Positions 17,602-26,999 of a stretch of DNA of 64,000 nucleotides are shown piece after piece. Position 1 is the stretch's first letter. The number at the start of each line of letters is the position of its first letter. The translations under genes and the position numbers were made by a program. The notes under the pieces are model-generated. The model worked only from the letters and a program-made list of their open reading frames with translations, ran no database searches and was not told where the DNA came from. The stretch is from CAVVEQ01 sp963804865 (lineage in GTDB: Bacteria > Chloroflexota > Anaerolineae > Anaerolineales > Anaerolineaceae), in the NCBI GenBank assembly GCA_963804865.1, contig CAWDSH010000001.1, forward strand, positions 62,001 through 126,000, written 5' to 3'.

Positions 17602-18918
17602 CTAGCGATTTCGCCCCAACATATCAGCCAGGTTGGCACCAAAAACTTCTGGTCCTAATTTGAAACCTGCTACCTCAAGACGGGGAGAGAATAATGGCCG
17701 AATACCGGTGGGTTTCAACTGTCCAAGCACATTGCCTTGTTGATCGATCCCGGTTTGTTCGTATCTGAAGATTTCGGTCATAACCACCGTATCACCTTCC
17801 ATGCCTGATACTTCCGTGATGGAGACAATTTTTCGAGTCCCATCTCTTAAACGGGCTTGTTGAATGACCAAATCTATTGCGGAAGCGATCTGTTCCCTGA
17901 GCACTTTAATGGGCAGGTCCATTCCAGCCATCAAACACATCGTCTCGAGCCTCGAAATAGTGTCACGAGGAGTATTGGCATGAAGGGTGGTGAGGGAACC
18001 ATCATGACCGGTGTTCATTGCCTGCAGCATATCCAGCGCTTCCCCCCCGCGGACTTCTCCAACAACAATACGGTCAGGTCTCATGCGAAGAGCATTTCGA
18101 ACCAGGTCGCGGATTGTCACCGCGTTCTTACCTTCAGAATTGGGGGCTTTTGTTTCACAGCGAACGATGTGTTCCTGCTGGAGACGGAGTTCTGCAGCAT
18201 CTTCAATAGTGACAATCCGTTCATTTTCCGGGATGAAGCTGGATAGTACATTAAGAAGTGTGGTCTTTCCCGATCCTGTCCCGCCGGAAATAATAATATT
18301 CAGTTTTGCCACCACACAGGCGCGGATGAAATCTGCCATATTCCTGGTGATCGTGCCGAGTTCTATCAATTGATCGAAAGTGAGATGCTCCTTTGAAAAT
18401 TTCCGAATAGTGATGGAAGGGCCATCAATCGCTACTGGTGGAATAATCGCATTTACCCGGGAACCATCCGGAAGGCGCGCATCGACTGTTGGACTATCTG
18501 AATCGATCCGACGACCTAGAGGGAGGATGATCCTGTCAATTACTCTTAAAACCTGAATGTCGTCATCAAAGACAATGGTTGTTTTTTCAAGCTTTCCATT
18601 TTTTTCAACATAAACGTTTTTGGCACCATTGACCATTACCTCGGTCACATGGGGATCATCCAAAAGCTGCTGGATTGGTCCGAATCCGATCAATTCATCC
18701 ATGACTACTTTAAAAATATCATCGCGCAATGAGTTGGAGAGCTGTAGTTTTGTGCTTTCGTATGCTTGAACCAAAAGATCTCGCACCACCTTGGTCCTCT
18801 CAGCTGGGGTTAAAGATTTGGATTCAAGCGCATGCGAAATGTAATTGATTAAATAGGATTTTAATTTATTAGGATCAACAACAGATTGTTGTGATGAAGT
18901 CTGCTGGGGATTATTCAT
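17602..18918 (-). CDS. cpaF: CpaF/TadA-type secretion ATPase
   Basis: Hexameric ATPase of the VirB11-like family that powers tight-adherence (Flp) pilus assembly or related secretion. The 438-residue sequence has Walker A GGTGSGKTTLLN (about 221-232), the Asp box TIEDAAELRLQQ, a Walker B region (PDRIVVGEVRGGEALDML) and the His box GSLTTLHANTP. All motifs are intact. No pilin, prepilin peptidase, TadB/C or CpaB gene is in the window, so its apparatus must be elsewhere. It is the last gene of a ten-gene run. Confidence 0.92.
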   Translation of the reverse strand: MNNPQQTSSQQSVVDPNKLKSYLINYISHALESKSLTPAERTKVVRDLLVQAYESTKLQLSNSLRDDIFKVVMDELIGFGPIQQLLDDPHVTEVMVNGAKNVYVEKNGKLEKTTIVFDDDIQVLRVIDRIILPLGRRIDSDSPTVDARLPDGSRVNAIIPPVAIDGPSITIRKFSKEHLTFDQLIELGTITRNMADFIRACVVAKLNIIISGGTGSGKTTLLNVLSSFIPENERIVTIEDAAELRLQQEHIVRCETKAPNSEGKNAVTIRDLVRNALRMRPDRIVVGEVRGGEALDMLQAMNTGHDGSLTTLHANTPRDTISRLETMCLMAGMDLPIKVLREQIASAIDLVIQQARLRDGTRKIVSITEVSGMEGDTVVMTEIFRYEQTGIDQQGNVLGQLKPTGIRPLFSPRLEVAGFKLGPEVFGANLADMLGRNR

Positions 18919-18920
18919 TA

Positions 18921-19217
18921 TTATTCTTTTTCTTTGGTGGTTTCTTCTTCAACAGGGACCACCCAAACGATTTGGGAAAAACGAATTGCGATGAAGCTTA
19001 CCTCTTTCCATTTTTCATTGTTTTCATCAAATATTGTGGCATCCGTAACAGGGATGAATGCATCTGACCGATTAAGTTCATCACTCAATCTTCCATCTGA
19101 TCGAATATAAATAAATCCTTCCACCCGTCCAGAGATGGTTTGAATAATCGCCTTGAGCTTCTTCTTATTAACGATGTTCGTAAAGATCTTACCTTTTTCA
19201 TCAAACTGCGTGTACAT
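18921..19217 (-). CDS. Small conserved protein of unknown function
   Basis: The 98-residue protein starts at ATG 19217, which has AGGAG 7 bp upstream; an earlier in-frame ATG at 19232 has none. It has alternating strands, the phrase GRVEGFIYIRSDGRLSDELNRS and a FIPVTDATIFDE segment. These resemble a small domain of unknown function (DUF6812-like, from memory). There is no signal peptide or membrane helix. It sits between the response regulator and cpaF with 2-8 bp gaps, so a role in that signalling-secretion unit is likely. No function is assigned. Confidence 0.7.
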   Translation of the reverse strand: MYTQFDEKGKIFTNIVNKKKLKAIIQTISGRVEGFIYIRSDGRLSDELNRSDAFIPVTDATIFDENNEKWKEVSFIAIRFSQIVWVVPVEEETTKEKE

Positions 19218-19240
19218 AAATATCTCCTGCATAAGTATTC

Positions 19241-19939
19241 TTATTTTTCCGGGGGTGGCATCAAATATCCCAAACCTGAGCGCGTAACGATATGGATGGG
19301 GGAGTGAGGATTATCCTCGAGTTTCTGGCGCAAGCGGGCAATGCTTACCCATAAAATTTCCTTATCTTCCCTGTACTGAGCACCCCAGACTGCTCCCAAC
19401 AATTCTTCAGCAGTAAGTACCTGGCCAATATTATGGGCAAATTGGATCAATAATCGATATTCTGTGGCAGATAGATAAACAGGTTTCTCATCTTTCCATA
19501 CTTCTGCTCGCGCGAAGTCAATTTTCAAATTATGGTGCACAAAAAACCGGCTCTGGGTTGTCTCTTCTTCCTGGTTTTTCGCCCGCCTTAGAACAGCTCG
19601 CACACGGGCGACCAATTCTGTTACTGAAAAAGGTTTGACAACATAATCATCAGCACCCACATTCAACCCCCGAACGCGATCCTGTTCTTCACCACGTGCA
19701 GTAAGCATGATAATGGGAACATTTGAAAATTGACGGATTCGTTCACAGGTGGTGATCCCATCCAGTTTTGGCATCATCACGTCCAAAATCACCAAATCAG
19801 GATTCTTGGTGGATGTCAATTCAAGCGCTTCCTCCCCATTGGTGGCGGTTATTACATCGTAACCTTCCGGATCTAGATTTACTTTCAATAACCGTAAATA
19901 TAATGGTTCATCGTCGACGACAAGGATTCGGGTATTCAT
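19241..19939 (-). CDS. OmpR/PhoB-family response regulator
   Basis: The 232-residue protein has an N-terminal receiver domain (acidic pair DDE at 9-11, phospho-acceptor Asp in LVILDVMMPK at about 53, Lys in VVKPFS at about 102) and a C-terminal winged-helix DNA-binding domain (about 135-230). It is encoded 10 bp after the GAF histidine kinase on the same strand and is its probable cognate regulator. The target genes are unknown. Confidence 0.92.
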   Translation of the reverse strand: MNTRILVVDDEPLYLRLLKVNLDPEGYDVITATNGEEALELTSTKNPDLVILDVMMPKLDGITTCERIRQFSNVPIIMLTARGEEQDRVRGLNVGADDYVVKPFSVTELVARVRAVLRRAKNQEEETTQSRFFVHHNLKIDFARAEVWKDEKPVYLSATEYRLLIQFAHNIGQVLTAEELLGAVWGAQYREDKEILWVSIARLRQKLEDNPHSPIHIVTRSGLGYLMPPPEK

Positions 19940-19949
19940 GTTCTGCCTT

Positions 19950-21176
19950 TCAGCTCGAAGAAGTAATCGTGGTCATGGATTGGCTTGGAAGCCAGATATT
20001 GAAGTTCGTGCCATGACCAAATTCAGATTCAGCATTTATTGTGCCATGGTGGCTCTGGATGATCTGCTTGCAAATAAATAGACCCAAGCCAGAACCGTGT
20101 ATTGTAGGAGATTGCCCCGGTACTCTGAAAAACCTTTCGAAAAGGTGAGGTAAATATTGCCCGGGAATCCCTTCACCATTGTCTTTTACAGAAATTAGTG
20201 CCCCAGCTTCTTGAGGTTTGATGGAAATTAATACATCGGAGCCGGGAGCATATTTGACAGCGTTATTGAGCAAATTCTCAAATACCTGTGACAACCTGCG
20301 TGGATCACCTTGGATCGTGGGTAGATCCTCAGCAACATCCAGGAATATTTTCAATTCCGGGTGATACGATTTTGATCGCATGATGACGTCGTTCATTAAT
20401 GCATCAAGGCGAACGGTTTCGAAATCCATTCTCAATTGACCTGATTGCAACCTGGCGGAATCAAGTAAATTCTCAATTAATTCCTGAAGACTATCGGTCT
20501 CTTCATCAATAATCACCAGGAATTCTTTTTGGGTTTTCTCATTCCATTTGGCATCCGAACGGAGAAGGGTAGTGGTATACCCTTTTATGAACCCCAAGGG
20601 ATTTCGCAATTCATGCGTGATCGTATTAATAAAGTCTTCCTGAAGCTGACTCGCATGCTTTTGCGCTTCAAGGTGGGAAATTTGCTCGGAAATTATCTTG
20701 TGGAATAAAAGCCAGGAGAGATGGTCAGCAATGAATTTTCCCATTTCAATGTGTTCCGGTAAAAATGGCGGTCCGCCAAACCGGATAAACACCAACGCAC
20801 CATAGATTTGATCAGAAATCATCAAAGGCAATCCAAGGGAATAAGCAAGTTGAAGCCGATCCTGGCTTAAAGGTTCTTTGGGAGTCTGCGAAATTACTTC
20901 ATGCGTGGTAACAACCTGGTTGGCCAAGTTTTCTCCCCACGATACATCTGCTTCAGCAGATTTTCCCCGGCCCATTGCCTTGGCGTAAAGAACATCCAGG
21001 CTCAAGGTATTTGGATCACAGCGATATGCGACTAAATTATCAAAGATCAGGACGCGGCGAATCACCTTGACCAATTCATCCAGGGATTTCTTAAAATCCG
21101 AGGGATGAAGGATGGCTTTACTGATTGCATATAAATCATCCAATTGCGGATTCTTGATTTCAGTTTCTTTGCCCAT
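19950..21176 (-). CDS. Sensor histidine kinase with GAF-like domain
   Basis: This soluble 408-residue kinase has an N-terminal GAF-like sensor (about 15-165), then a dimerisation/phosphoacceptor region with His in THELRNPLGF (about 190) and a HATPase domain with NLLNNAVKYAP, DNGEGIP, LFERFFR and GSGLGLFICK. It has no membrane helix, so it senses a cytoplasmic signal. It lies between a second kinase and the response regulator, 16 bp from the former, suggesting a shared pathway. Confidence 0.9.
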   Translation of the reverse strand: MGKETEIKNPQLDDLYAISKAILHPSDFKKSLDELVKVIRRVLIFDNLVAYRCDPNTLSLDVLYAKAMGRGKSAEADVSWGENLANQVVTTHEVISQTPKEPLSQDRLQLAYSLGLPLMISDQIYGALVFIRFGGPPFLPEHIEMGKFIADHLSWLLFHKIISEQISHLEAQKHASQLQEDFINTITHELRNPLGFIKGYTTTLLRSDAKWNEKTQKEFLVIIDEETDSLQELIENLLDSARLQSGQLRMDFETVRLDALMNDVIMRSKSYHPELKIFLDVAEDLPTIQGDPRRLSQVFENLLNNAVKYAPGSDVLISIKPQEAGALISVKDNGEGIPGQYLPHLFERFFRVPGQSPTIHGSGLGLFICKQIIQSHHGTINAESEFGHGTNFNIWLPSQSMTTITSSS

Positions 21177-21191
21177 ATGAAAATTCCATTC

Positions 21192-22205
21192 TCACTTGGC
21201 CGCTTTTAATATGAATGAGAACTCAGTTCCTTTTCCTACCATTGATTTCACTTCGATTTTTAATTCATGGGCTTCAATGATCTCTCGAGCTAGAGTCAAA
21301 CCTAAACCAGTTCCACTGTACTTCCTTGTGGCTGAGCTATCCAATTGATGGAATGGGAGGAAGATCTCATCCAACTTTTCTTTGGGAATGCCAATCCCGG
21401 TATCCCGAACGAAGACGCGCACTTTATTTTCCTCAGGAACAAATCCGAGGGTAACCTGCCCGCCTTGATCAGTAAATTTTACGGCATTTTCAAGAAGTTC
21501 CAGAATCACCCACGAGACCTTTTGTTGATCAGCGATGATGTGATTTGTTTCATCTGGACATTTGAAATCCAACAGAACACCACGTTCGCGAGCTTTTGCC
21601 TGCGTTCGGCTGATTGTTTCTATGCATATACTTTTTATATCAAAAGAACGAACATTGATGGCAGTTGTACCGCGGTCCATATTTGAGAACATGATCAAAT
21701 CATCGATCAATTTTTCCAAGCGATTGGATGAATTGACCATGGTTCCAACAGCTTGTTTTTGATCTTCATTAATTTTTCCCAGATCTTCAGCTGCCAGAAG
21801 TTCCAGGTAACCCTTGATGTGGGTCAGGGGAGTGCGTAATTCATGAGAGATATTGGAGATAAAGTTAGTTTTTAATCTACTCAACTCAGTGATTTTATTT
21901 AGAGCTTCCTGTAATTCTGCTGTACGCTGCTGTACCCGTTTTTCAAGTTGTTGATTGGCATCCTGGAGTGCATTTCGCAACCTCAAGATCTGCTCGGTTA
22001 CTGCTTGATCCAGGACATTTTGGTCAATGAATCCCATGTCTACAAGGATTTTGCCCAGTAATATGATTTGTCCCTGATTCTTGAGAACCTGTTGTTGTTC
22101 GAGTGCCTGCGCAAGTTTATCCTTATGAATATATCCATTCTCAACAAGGAAATCCCCAAGTCGCGGAACCAGCATTTCAGGTGTTAGAGAAGGCAACTGC
22201 GGCAT
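21192..22205 (-). CDS. Histidine kinase with N-terminal MshEN/GspE-like repeat region
   Basis: Residues ~10-75 form two copies of a pattern typical of GspE/MshE N-terminal (MshEN) domains: LGDFLVENGYIHKDKLAQAL and LGKILVDMGFIDQNVLDQAV. A coiled coil (about 80-115) links them to a histidine kinase with SHELRTPLTHIKGY (phosphoacceptor about 137), ELLENAVKF, DTGIGIP and GTGLGLTLAREI. There is no membrane segment. MshEN domains bind cyclic di-GMP in some secretion ATPases, so ligand control is a plausible inference. It belongs to the operon ending in cpaF, itself a secretion ATPase. Confidence 0.88.
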   Translation of the reverse strand: MPQLPSLTPEMLVPRLGDFLVENGYIHKDKLAQALEQQQVLKNQGQIILLGKILVDMGFIDQNVLDQAVTEQILRLRNALQDANQQLEKRVQQRTAELQEALNKITELSRLKTNFISNISHELRTPLTHIKGYLELLAAEDLGKINEDQKQAVGTMVNSSNRLEKLIDDLIMFSNMDRGTTAINVRSFDIKSICIETISRTQAKARERGVLLDFKCPDETNHIIADQQKVSWVILELLENAVKFTDQGGQVTLGFVPEENKVRVFVRDTGIGIPKEKLDEIFLPFHQLDSSATRKYSGTGLGLTLAREIIEAHELKIEVKSMVGKGTEFSFILKAAK

Positions 22206-22211
22206 AATACC

Positions 22212-23799
22212 TCACCAATCACGATCTTGAAAAACCCAATCACCATTGACCATTGTAGCAAGGGGTTTGGTTGAGTGCAACCCTTCAGGGGGGCTGTTAA
22301 AGGGATCGGTTGGTAGAACTATCAAATCTGCAAAGAAACCTGGTGCCAATTTACCCAGATAATCCTGCTTTTTGGCGGCATAAGCTGGACCGATGGTGTA
22401 AGCATTAAGCGCATTCTCCAGGCTGACCGATTCTTCTTGATACCAGGCGGATTCTGAAATCGGTGGATACCAGCGAATCCGTGTTGTCGCTGCTTCAAGA
22501 CCCCAAAATGGTGAAAAAGTTTCTACTGGTGAATCAGAACCGAAAATTATCCGCGCATTTGACTTTAGTAATTTATTCCAGGCATATGCATATTGACATC
22601 GATTTCCCCAGTGTTGTTGCGCCATATATTGGTCAGAGATAGCATGCAGAGGCTGCATCGATGCGATGATATCCAGCTCGGAAAACCTGGAAAAATCATC
22701 AGGGTGCAGCAATTGAACATGCTCGATGCGGTGACGTCTCGCATCCAAATGCTCAATCTTTTCCCATTTACGGATCTCTTCGAAGGCATCCAAGACAATA
22801 TGATTGGCACGATCACCGATGGCATGTATTGAGAGGCCCGGCAGCGATTTGATCCTGCCAAATTCAACAATCTCGTCAAATGATCTGATGAGTAATCCAC
22901 ATTCTTCTTCTGAGCCTTCAAAGGGTTGGAACATTGCTGCAGTAAGGGATCCTAATGCGCCATCCGCAAACAATTTCAAATTCCCAATGTGAATGGTCTC
23001 ATCTCCAGGACCGTTCTCCTCGATTTCAGATATGTATAATTTGAGATCGTCGAGAGCAATTGACATTTCAATTCGTAGTGCCAATCGCTCGGTTTTTCTA
23101 AGGATTTGAAAAGCTTGAAGATCCAGGAAGCGATCAAAATCATGAACAGCTGTAATACCTGATTTGTGAAGGTCTTTTTGAATTAAGAAAATATCTTCAG
23201 CCAATTCATTTACTTCGGGAATTGGAATTATCAATTCAATCAATCTTATGGCAGTATCAAAAAGGATCCCGGTTGGTCTTCCGAAACCATCCCTGGCGAT
23301 CAACCCACCAGGTGGATCATGACATATCCGGACCTATGCCGGCTATTTCAAGCGTTTTTGAATTGACCCATGCTGAGTGCAAAGATTTGGAACTGAGGAA
23401 AACCGGGTTCTCCTTTGCTACAGAATCCAGGTCTGAAGTGTTGCCGTACCCATCATCCCAGCTGTTATGATCCCAGCCGTGACCCAGAATCCATTTTCCC
23501 GGTTTTGTTTGTAACGCTTTCTCACCTACAAGCCTGATACATTCTGCCTTGGACAAATTCTCACACATTAACCGTTGAGAATTACCGGCAACATGCTGGA
23601 TATGGATATGAGAATCGGTCAATCCTGGCCAGATTGTTTGACCTTGAAGATCCAGGATCTTATCCCCGGCTTTTGACAATGAACATACATCATCATCTTT
23701 GCCGATGGCAATTATCTGTCCTTTATCAATCGCAATCGCATTCGCATACGGAAAATGGCAGTCCTGTGTGCGAATTTTTGCATTGTGTAAGATCAACAT
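22212..23799 (-). CDS. YtcJ-like amidohydrolase, frame broken near 23318
   Basis: The N-terminal part (23799-23317) has the amidohydrolase start with an N-terminal beta domain and the metal motif LTDSHIHIQH. The C-terminal part (in frame down to 22212) has HAIGDRAN, RRHRIEHVQLL, and FGSDSPVE with the last metal Asp. Joined, they form a ~528-residue YtcJ-type metal-dependent hydrolase. Skipping one base around 23316-23320 gives the canonical DPPGGLIARDGFGRPTG across the junction, so one base is extra. The zero-frame TGA lies exactly at the break. The substrate is unknown. The gene sits inside the operon between parB and a kinase. Confidence 0.82.
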
Positions 23800-23805
23800 G
23801 AGATT

Positions 23806-24660
23806 TTATCGAAGTATTTGATCAATGATGGCGTCAAGCTCTTCTTCGGAATAATAATGAATGATGAGAGTACCGCCGTGCTTTGAATGATTGAGGGTCA
23901 CTTTTGTACCCAAGGAGTTACGTAATTTTTGTTCCAATTCCTTGATTTCAGGAGAGGCCTGTTTTTTCACAATTGGAACAGGTTTTTCTCCACTCATTTT
24001 TCTAACCAGTTCCTCAGCCTGTCGAACATTTAAATCCATTTTAAGAATTGTTGAAAGAGCAGCTGTTTGCGCATGTGATGTTGGCAATCCGAGAAGAGCT
24101 CTGGCATGACCTTCGGTAATATTCCCCTCAGCAAGAGCTATACGTATCTTCTCGGGAAGATTTAGCAAGCGAAGAGTATTGGTGACAGATACCCGGCTTT
24201 TGGAAACACGAAGAGCGATTTCTTCATGAGAGAGATGGAAATCTTCTGATAATTGTCGATAAGCTTCAGCGGTTTCCAGGGATGTGAGATCAGCTCTTTG
24301 TACATTTTCTATAAGCGCCAATTCCAAGCGTTCCTGATCAGTTGCCTGCCGGATGATTGCCGGGACCATCGCAAGCCCAGCGAGACTGCTCGCCCGTAAG
24401 CGTCTTTCTCCTGCAATTAGTGTGTATATATCTGCAGTATTATCATATGTCAATATCAATGGTTGGAGAACTCCATGTTCGCGAATCGAATCAGCCAACT
24501 CTTTTAGATCACTTTCATTGATTCTTTCACGCGGTTGATGCGGATTTGGTGCAATTTTCCTGATTGGAATTAATTTCGTACCTTCAGCTGATGCCTGGAA
24601 TTCCATTCCTCCAGGGATCAACGCATCCAAACCTTTTCCCAATCCACCTTTTCTTGCCAT
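23806..24660 (-). CDS. parB: Chromosome-partitioning protein ParB
   Basis: CTP-dependent DNA clamp that loads at parS and works with ParA in segregation. The ~284-residue protein has the N-terminal GLGKGLDALIP motif (ParA-interacting), a ParB/Srx nuclease-like domain with GERRLRAS (about 80-87), a central HTH (EEIALRVSKSRVSVTNTLRLL) and a C-terminal dimer domain. ATG 24660 with AGGTGA upstream is preferred to GTG 24666. It is adjacent to parA as in most bacteria. I found no TGTTTCACGTGAAACA-like parS in the window. Confidence 0.93.
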   Translation of the reverse strand: MARKGGLGKGLDALIPGGMEFQASAEGTKLIPIRKIAPNPHQPRERINESDLKELADSIREHGVLQPLILTYDNTADIYTLIAGERRLRASSLAGLAMVPAIIRQATDQERLELALIENVQRADLTSLETAEAYRQLSEDFHLSHEEIALRVSKSRVSVTNTLRLLNLPEKIRIALAEGNITEGHARALLGLPTSHAQTAALSTILKMDLNVRQAEELVRKMSGEKPVPIVKKQASPEIKELEQKLRNSLGTKVTLNHSKHGGTLIIHYYSEEELDAIIDQILR

Positions 24661-24662
24661 GG

Positions 24663-25463
24663 TCACCTGCCTGACTCTAGAATTTCGGGGATTTGTACAC
24701 CATCTTGCATAAGGAGCTCCATTGCAAGAGAGCGATATGCTTTTGCGGCGTGAGATTCGGGGGCATGATATGGGATGGGCAATCCACGGGATGGCGCTTC
24801 CGCAAGATATATACTGCGGGGGATGATTGACTTGAAAACAATATTGGGGAAGTGACTGGTCACATCTTGAACCACGTCTTGACCCAGACGCGTTCTTCCA
24901 TCAAACATGGTTAAAACAATTCCTCGAATTTTCAACTCTGAGAAGAGTGTTGATTTCACGCGATGGATGGTTTTTGTTAATTCTCCAAGCCCTTCCAGTG
25001 CCAGATATTCGCATTGAACCGGTATGATCACCCCATCAAGCGCAGCTACCAGTCCGTTGACCGTTAGAATACTTAATGAAGGTGGGCAATCGATCAAGAT
25101 GAAATCATATCGATCCAGGATAGGTCTGATCGTTTCTTTTAAACGCGATTCCCTATTCGGCAATTCCAATAATTCAATTTCTGCTCCTGCCAGAGCTGGT
25201 GATGAAGGAAGGAGCGAGATTTTTAATTTAGGATTATGTAATATCTGAGGAGATATTGGGGAGGCTCCTATCAAAACTTCATAGGTTCCATTTTTAACAT
25301 CGTGCTTATCAATACCCAACGATGAGGTAGCATTAGCCTGAGGATCCAAATCAATGATCAATACCCTTTGTCCAAGCGAACCCATGTATGCCCCCAGGTT
25401 TATCGCCGTGGTGGTCTTTCCAACTCCGCCTTTCTGATTAGCGAATGTATAGACTTTGGTCAT
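24663..25463 (-). CDS. parA: Chromosome-partitioning ATPase ParA/Soj
   Basis: The 266-residue deviant Walker ATPase has KGGVGKTTTAINLGAY (Walker A with signature Lys, about 10-25), DLDPQANAT and LIDCPPSL. It acts with ParB in chromosome segregation. There is no N-terminal HTH, as in chromosomal rather than plasmid type I ParA. Within the operon it follows the PfkB kinase gene by 7 bp and precedes parB directly. Confidence 0.93.
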   Translation of the reverse strand: MTKVYTFANQKGGVGKTTTAINLGAYMGSLGQRVLIIDLDPQANATSSLGIDKHDVKNGTYEVLIGASPISPQILHNPKLKISLLPSSPALAGAEIELLELPNRESRLKETIRPILDRYDFILIDCPPSLSILTVNGLVAALDGVIIPVQCEYLALEGLGELTKTIHRVKSTLFSELKIRGIVLTMFDGRTRLGQDVVQDVTSHFPNIVFKSIIPRSIYLAEAPSRGLPIPYHAPESHAAKAYRSLAMELLMQDGVQIPEILESGR

Positions 25464-25470
25464 TCAATGA

Positions 25471-26325
25471 TCATTCTGCGATAATTTCCAGTAAAGCTTC
25501 CCTGGCTTCGTCAACCGTGGGGACACTATCTAAACCACGACGAGTAACTGATTTTGACGCCAGGAGCGTGGCAAAGCGAGCCGCTTCCCATGGATTTCGT
25601 GTGGCTTGAAGACGAATGAAGAACGCCGCGGCAAAAATATCCCCAGCGCCGGTAGGATCAATTTCATCGACCTGTGGGGGGCGGAAGTTCCGAGCGTCCC
25701 CGTTCCAATAAAGACGACTTCCTGCAAATCCTTCTGTGACTGCAAGGACGCGTACGCTGGACATCATTTCCTCAATCCTTTTTTCATCTCCATGAACATC
25801 CTCAATACTAATCACAGCTGCAGAAAGTTTTTCAAGCACATAGGTAGCTTCTGGCCATTCTCCCAAGGTCACTCTTCCATCCTCATCCCAATGTCTAAGC
25901 CATCCCTGCGGAGTGGCCCCGATAAAGGAGTTCGGGAATGCGCGAACCAATGATGGATCTATTTCGCGAGCGACAGGTCCAAGATGAACGATGGGTGTAT
26001 TCAGCCAGGTTTCAGGAATGTGGGTTGTATTCAAATTCTGGGCTACACGATGAATAATTTGTATCCGACCTTCGGAAGTTGTGATATTTTCAAAAGTCGT
26101 TGTTTCTGAAGATGGATGAGCAATCACGTGAATATCTTCAAACTCAGGTACGAAAAGAGTCGGCTCACAGGCCGTGACGATCCCCACTTTTAAACCACAA
26201 GCTTTGGCGGTCAACGAAGCATAAGAAACAGTTCCACCAGTTTTGAGACCTTCGGCAGTGATATCCTGGGTGACATGACCAATGACAAGGAAGTCTATTG
26301 GTTCAATGCGCTGCAATGATTGCAT
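25471..26325 (-). CDS. PfkB-family carbohydrate or nucleoside kinase
   Basis: The 284-residue ribokinase-fold protein has an N-terminal GHVTQDI segment, a GGTVSYAS substrate loop and the PfkB signature DPTGAGDIFAAAFF (about 226-239) with the catalytic Asp. It phosphorylates a sugar, nucleoside or similar alcohol; the substrate cannot be told from sequence. It directly abuts the zinc-ribbon gene upstream and lies 7 bp before parA. Confidence 0.85.
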   Translation of the reverse strand: MQSLQRIEPIDFLVIGHVTQDITAEGLKTGGTVSYASLTAKACGLKVGIVTACEPTLFVPEFEDIHVIAHPSSETTTFENITTSEGRIQIIHRVAQNLNTTHIPETWLNTPIVHLGPVAREIDPSLVRAFPNSFIGATPQGWLRHWDEDGRVTLGEWPEATYVLEKLSAAVISIEDVHGDEKRIEEMMSSVRVLAVTEGFAGSRLYWNGDARNFRPPQVDEIDPTGAGDIFAAAFFIRLQATRNPWEAARFATLLASKSVTRRGLDSVPTVDEAREALLEIIAE

Positions 26326-26877
26326 CTATTTATCCAATTCATCTTTGATATTCGGATCCATTAAATCATCTTCAATTGAAAAATCTTTGAGGGCATCCTC
26401 CACGGAAGGCGTCTCAATGATTGGAGAATCATCTCTTGATCCCAACACGGGTGTGGCACAATAAGGACAAACATTCCACGGAAGCTCCATCAGACGGCCA
26501 CAATTTGGACAAGGCTTCATGAGTTTGGTGTGGCAATTGGGGCATACGAGCCATTCGCGTTCTATCTTTCGTGAACAACCGGGACAGAGCGGCAATTCTT
26601 CGATTGACTGTAACAAAGCTTCTTCTTCAAGTGTTTTTTGATACTCTTCATCGGTAGTGAGCGAGGGGCGCATAATGAGATATATCAAGACGCCTGGAAG
26701 AAATAGCACTCCGGATACAAGCACAGCCAGGATACGGACTAAAGGATCGCGGGTGCGTTGGCGAATGTCACGATATGTCCATATGACTAAACTCAACCAC
26801 AGGGCAGTGATGAAGGCGGCTCCAAAACCCGTGGCGATCAGGATCAGGCTACTCATAAATGTAGGATCGAATGACAT
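26326..26877 (-). CDS. Membrane protein with double zinc ribbon
   Basis: The ~183-residue protein starts at ATG 26877, with GGAG 6 bp upstream; the longer frame to 26964 lacks this. Two membrane helices (about 5-30 and 45-68) precede a cytoplasmic tail with four CxxC pairs (CPGCSRK, CPNCHTK, CPNCGRL, CPYCATP), that is, two treble-clef zinc ribbons. An acidic C-terminus follows. The function is unknown. It is the promoter-proximal gene of the ten-gene run. Confidence 0.8.
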   Translation of the reverse strand: MSFDPTFMSSLILIATGFGAAFITALWLSLVIWTYRDIRQRTRDPLVRILAVLVSGVLFLPGVLIYLIMRPSLTTDEEYQKTLEEEALLQSIEELPLCPGCSRKIEREWLVCPNCHTKLMKPCPNCGRLMELPWNVCPYCATPVLGSRDDSPIIETPSVEDALKDFSIEDDLMDPNIKDELDK

Positions 26878-26896
26878 GATTGACTCCGCTTGAAAA

Positions 26897-26905
26897 ATTA
26901 TAGCA
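26897..26905 (-). promoter_or_regulatory. Extended -10 promoter of the par-signalling-cpaF operon
   Basis: TGCTATAAT on the minus strand, about 20 bp upstream of the ATG at 26877. It is the only good promoter-like element I see before the ten-gene run. Confidence 0.55.
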
Positions 26906-26999
26906 TGGATGATTTCGGATTGAAGGCTGAAGGAATGATTGCGAAAAATCCCAATAGCGGACATAATTTGAGTAATAAATTAATTCGGTGGTGAATTAC

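Noticed and set aside
23310..23325. Programmed +1 frameshift at a UGA stop in the amidohydrolase gene
   Set aside because: The zero-frame stop does sit at the break, but the ppdK, glnA and uppP breaks lie well before their stops and share no slippery sequence, so a common recoding signal is not supported.
23806..25463. parS site near parAB
   Set aside because: I searched by eye for TGTTTCACGTGAAACA-like 16-mers around parAB and elsewhere and found none; it may lie outside the window.
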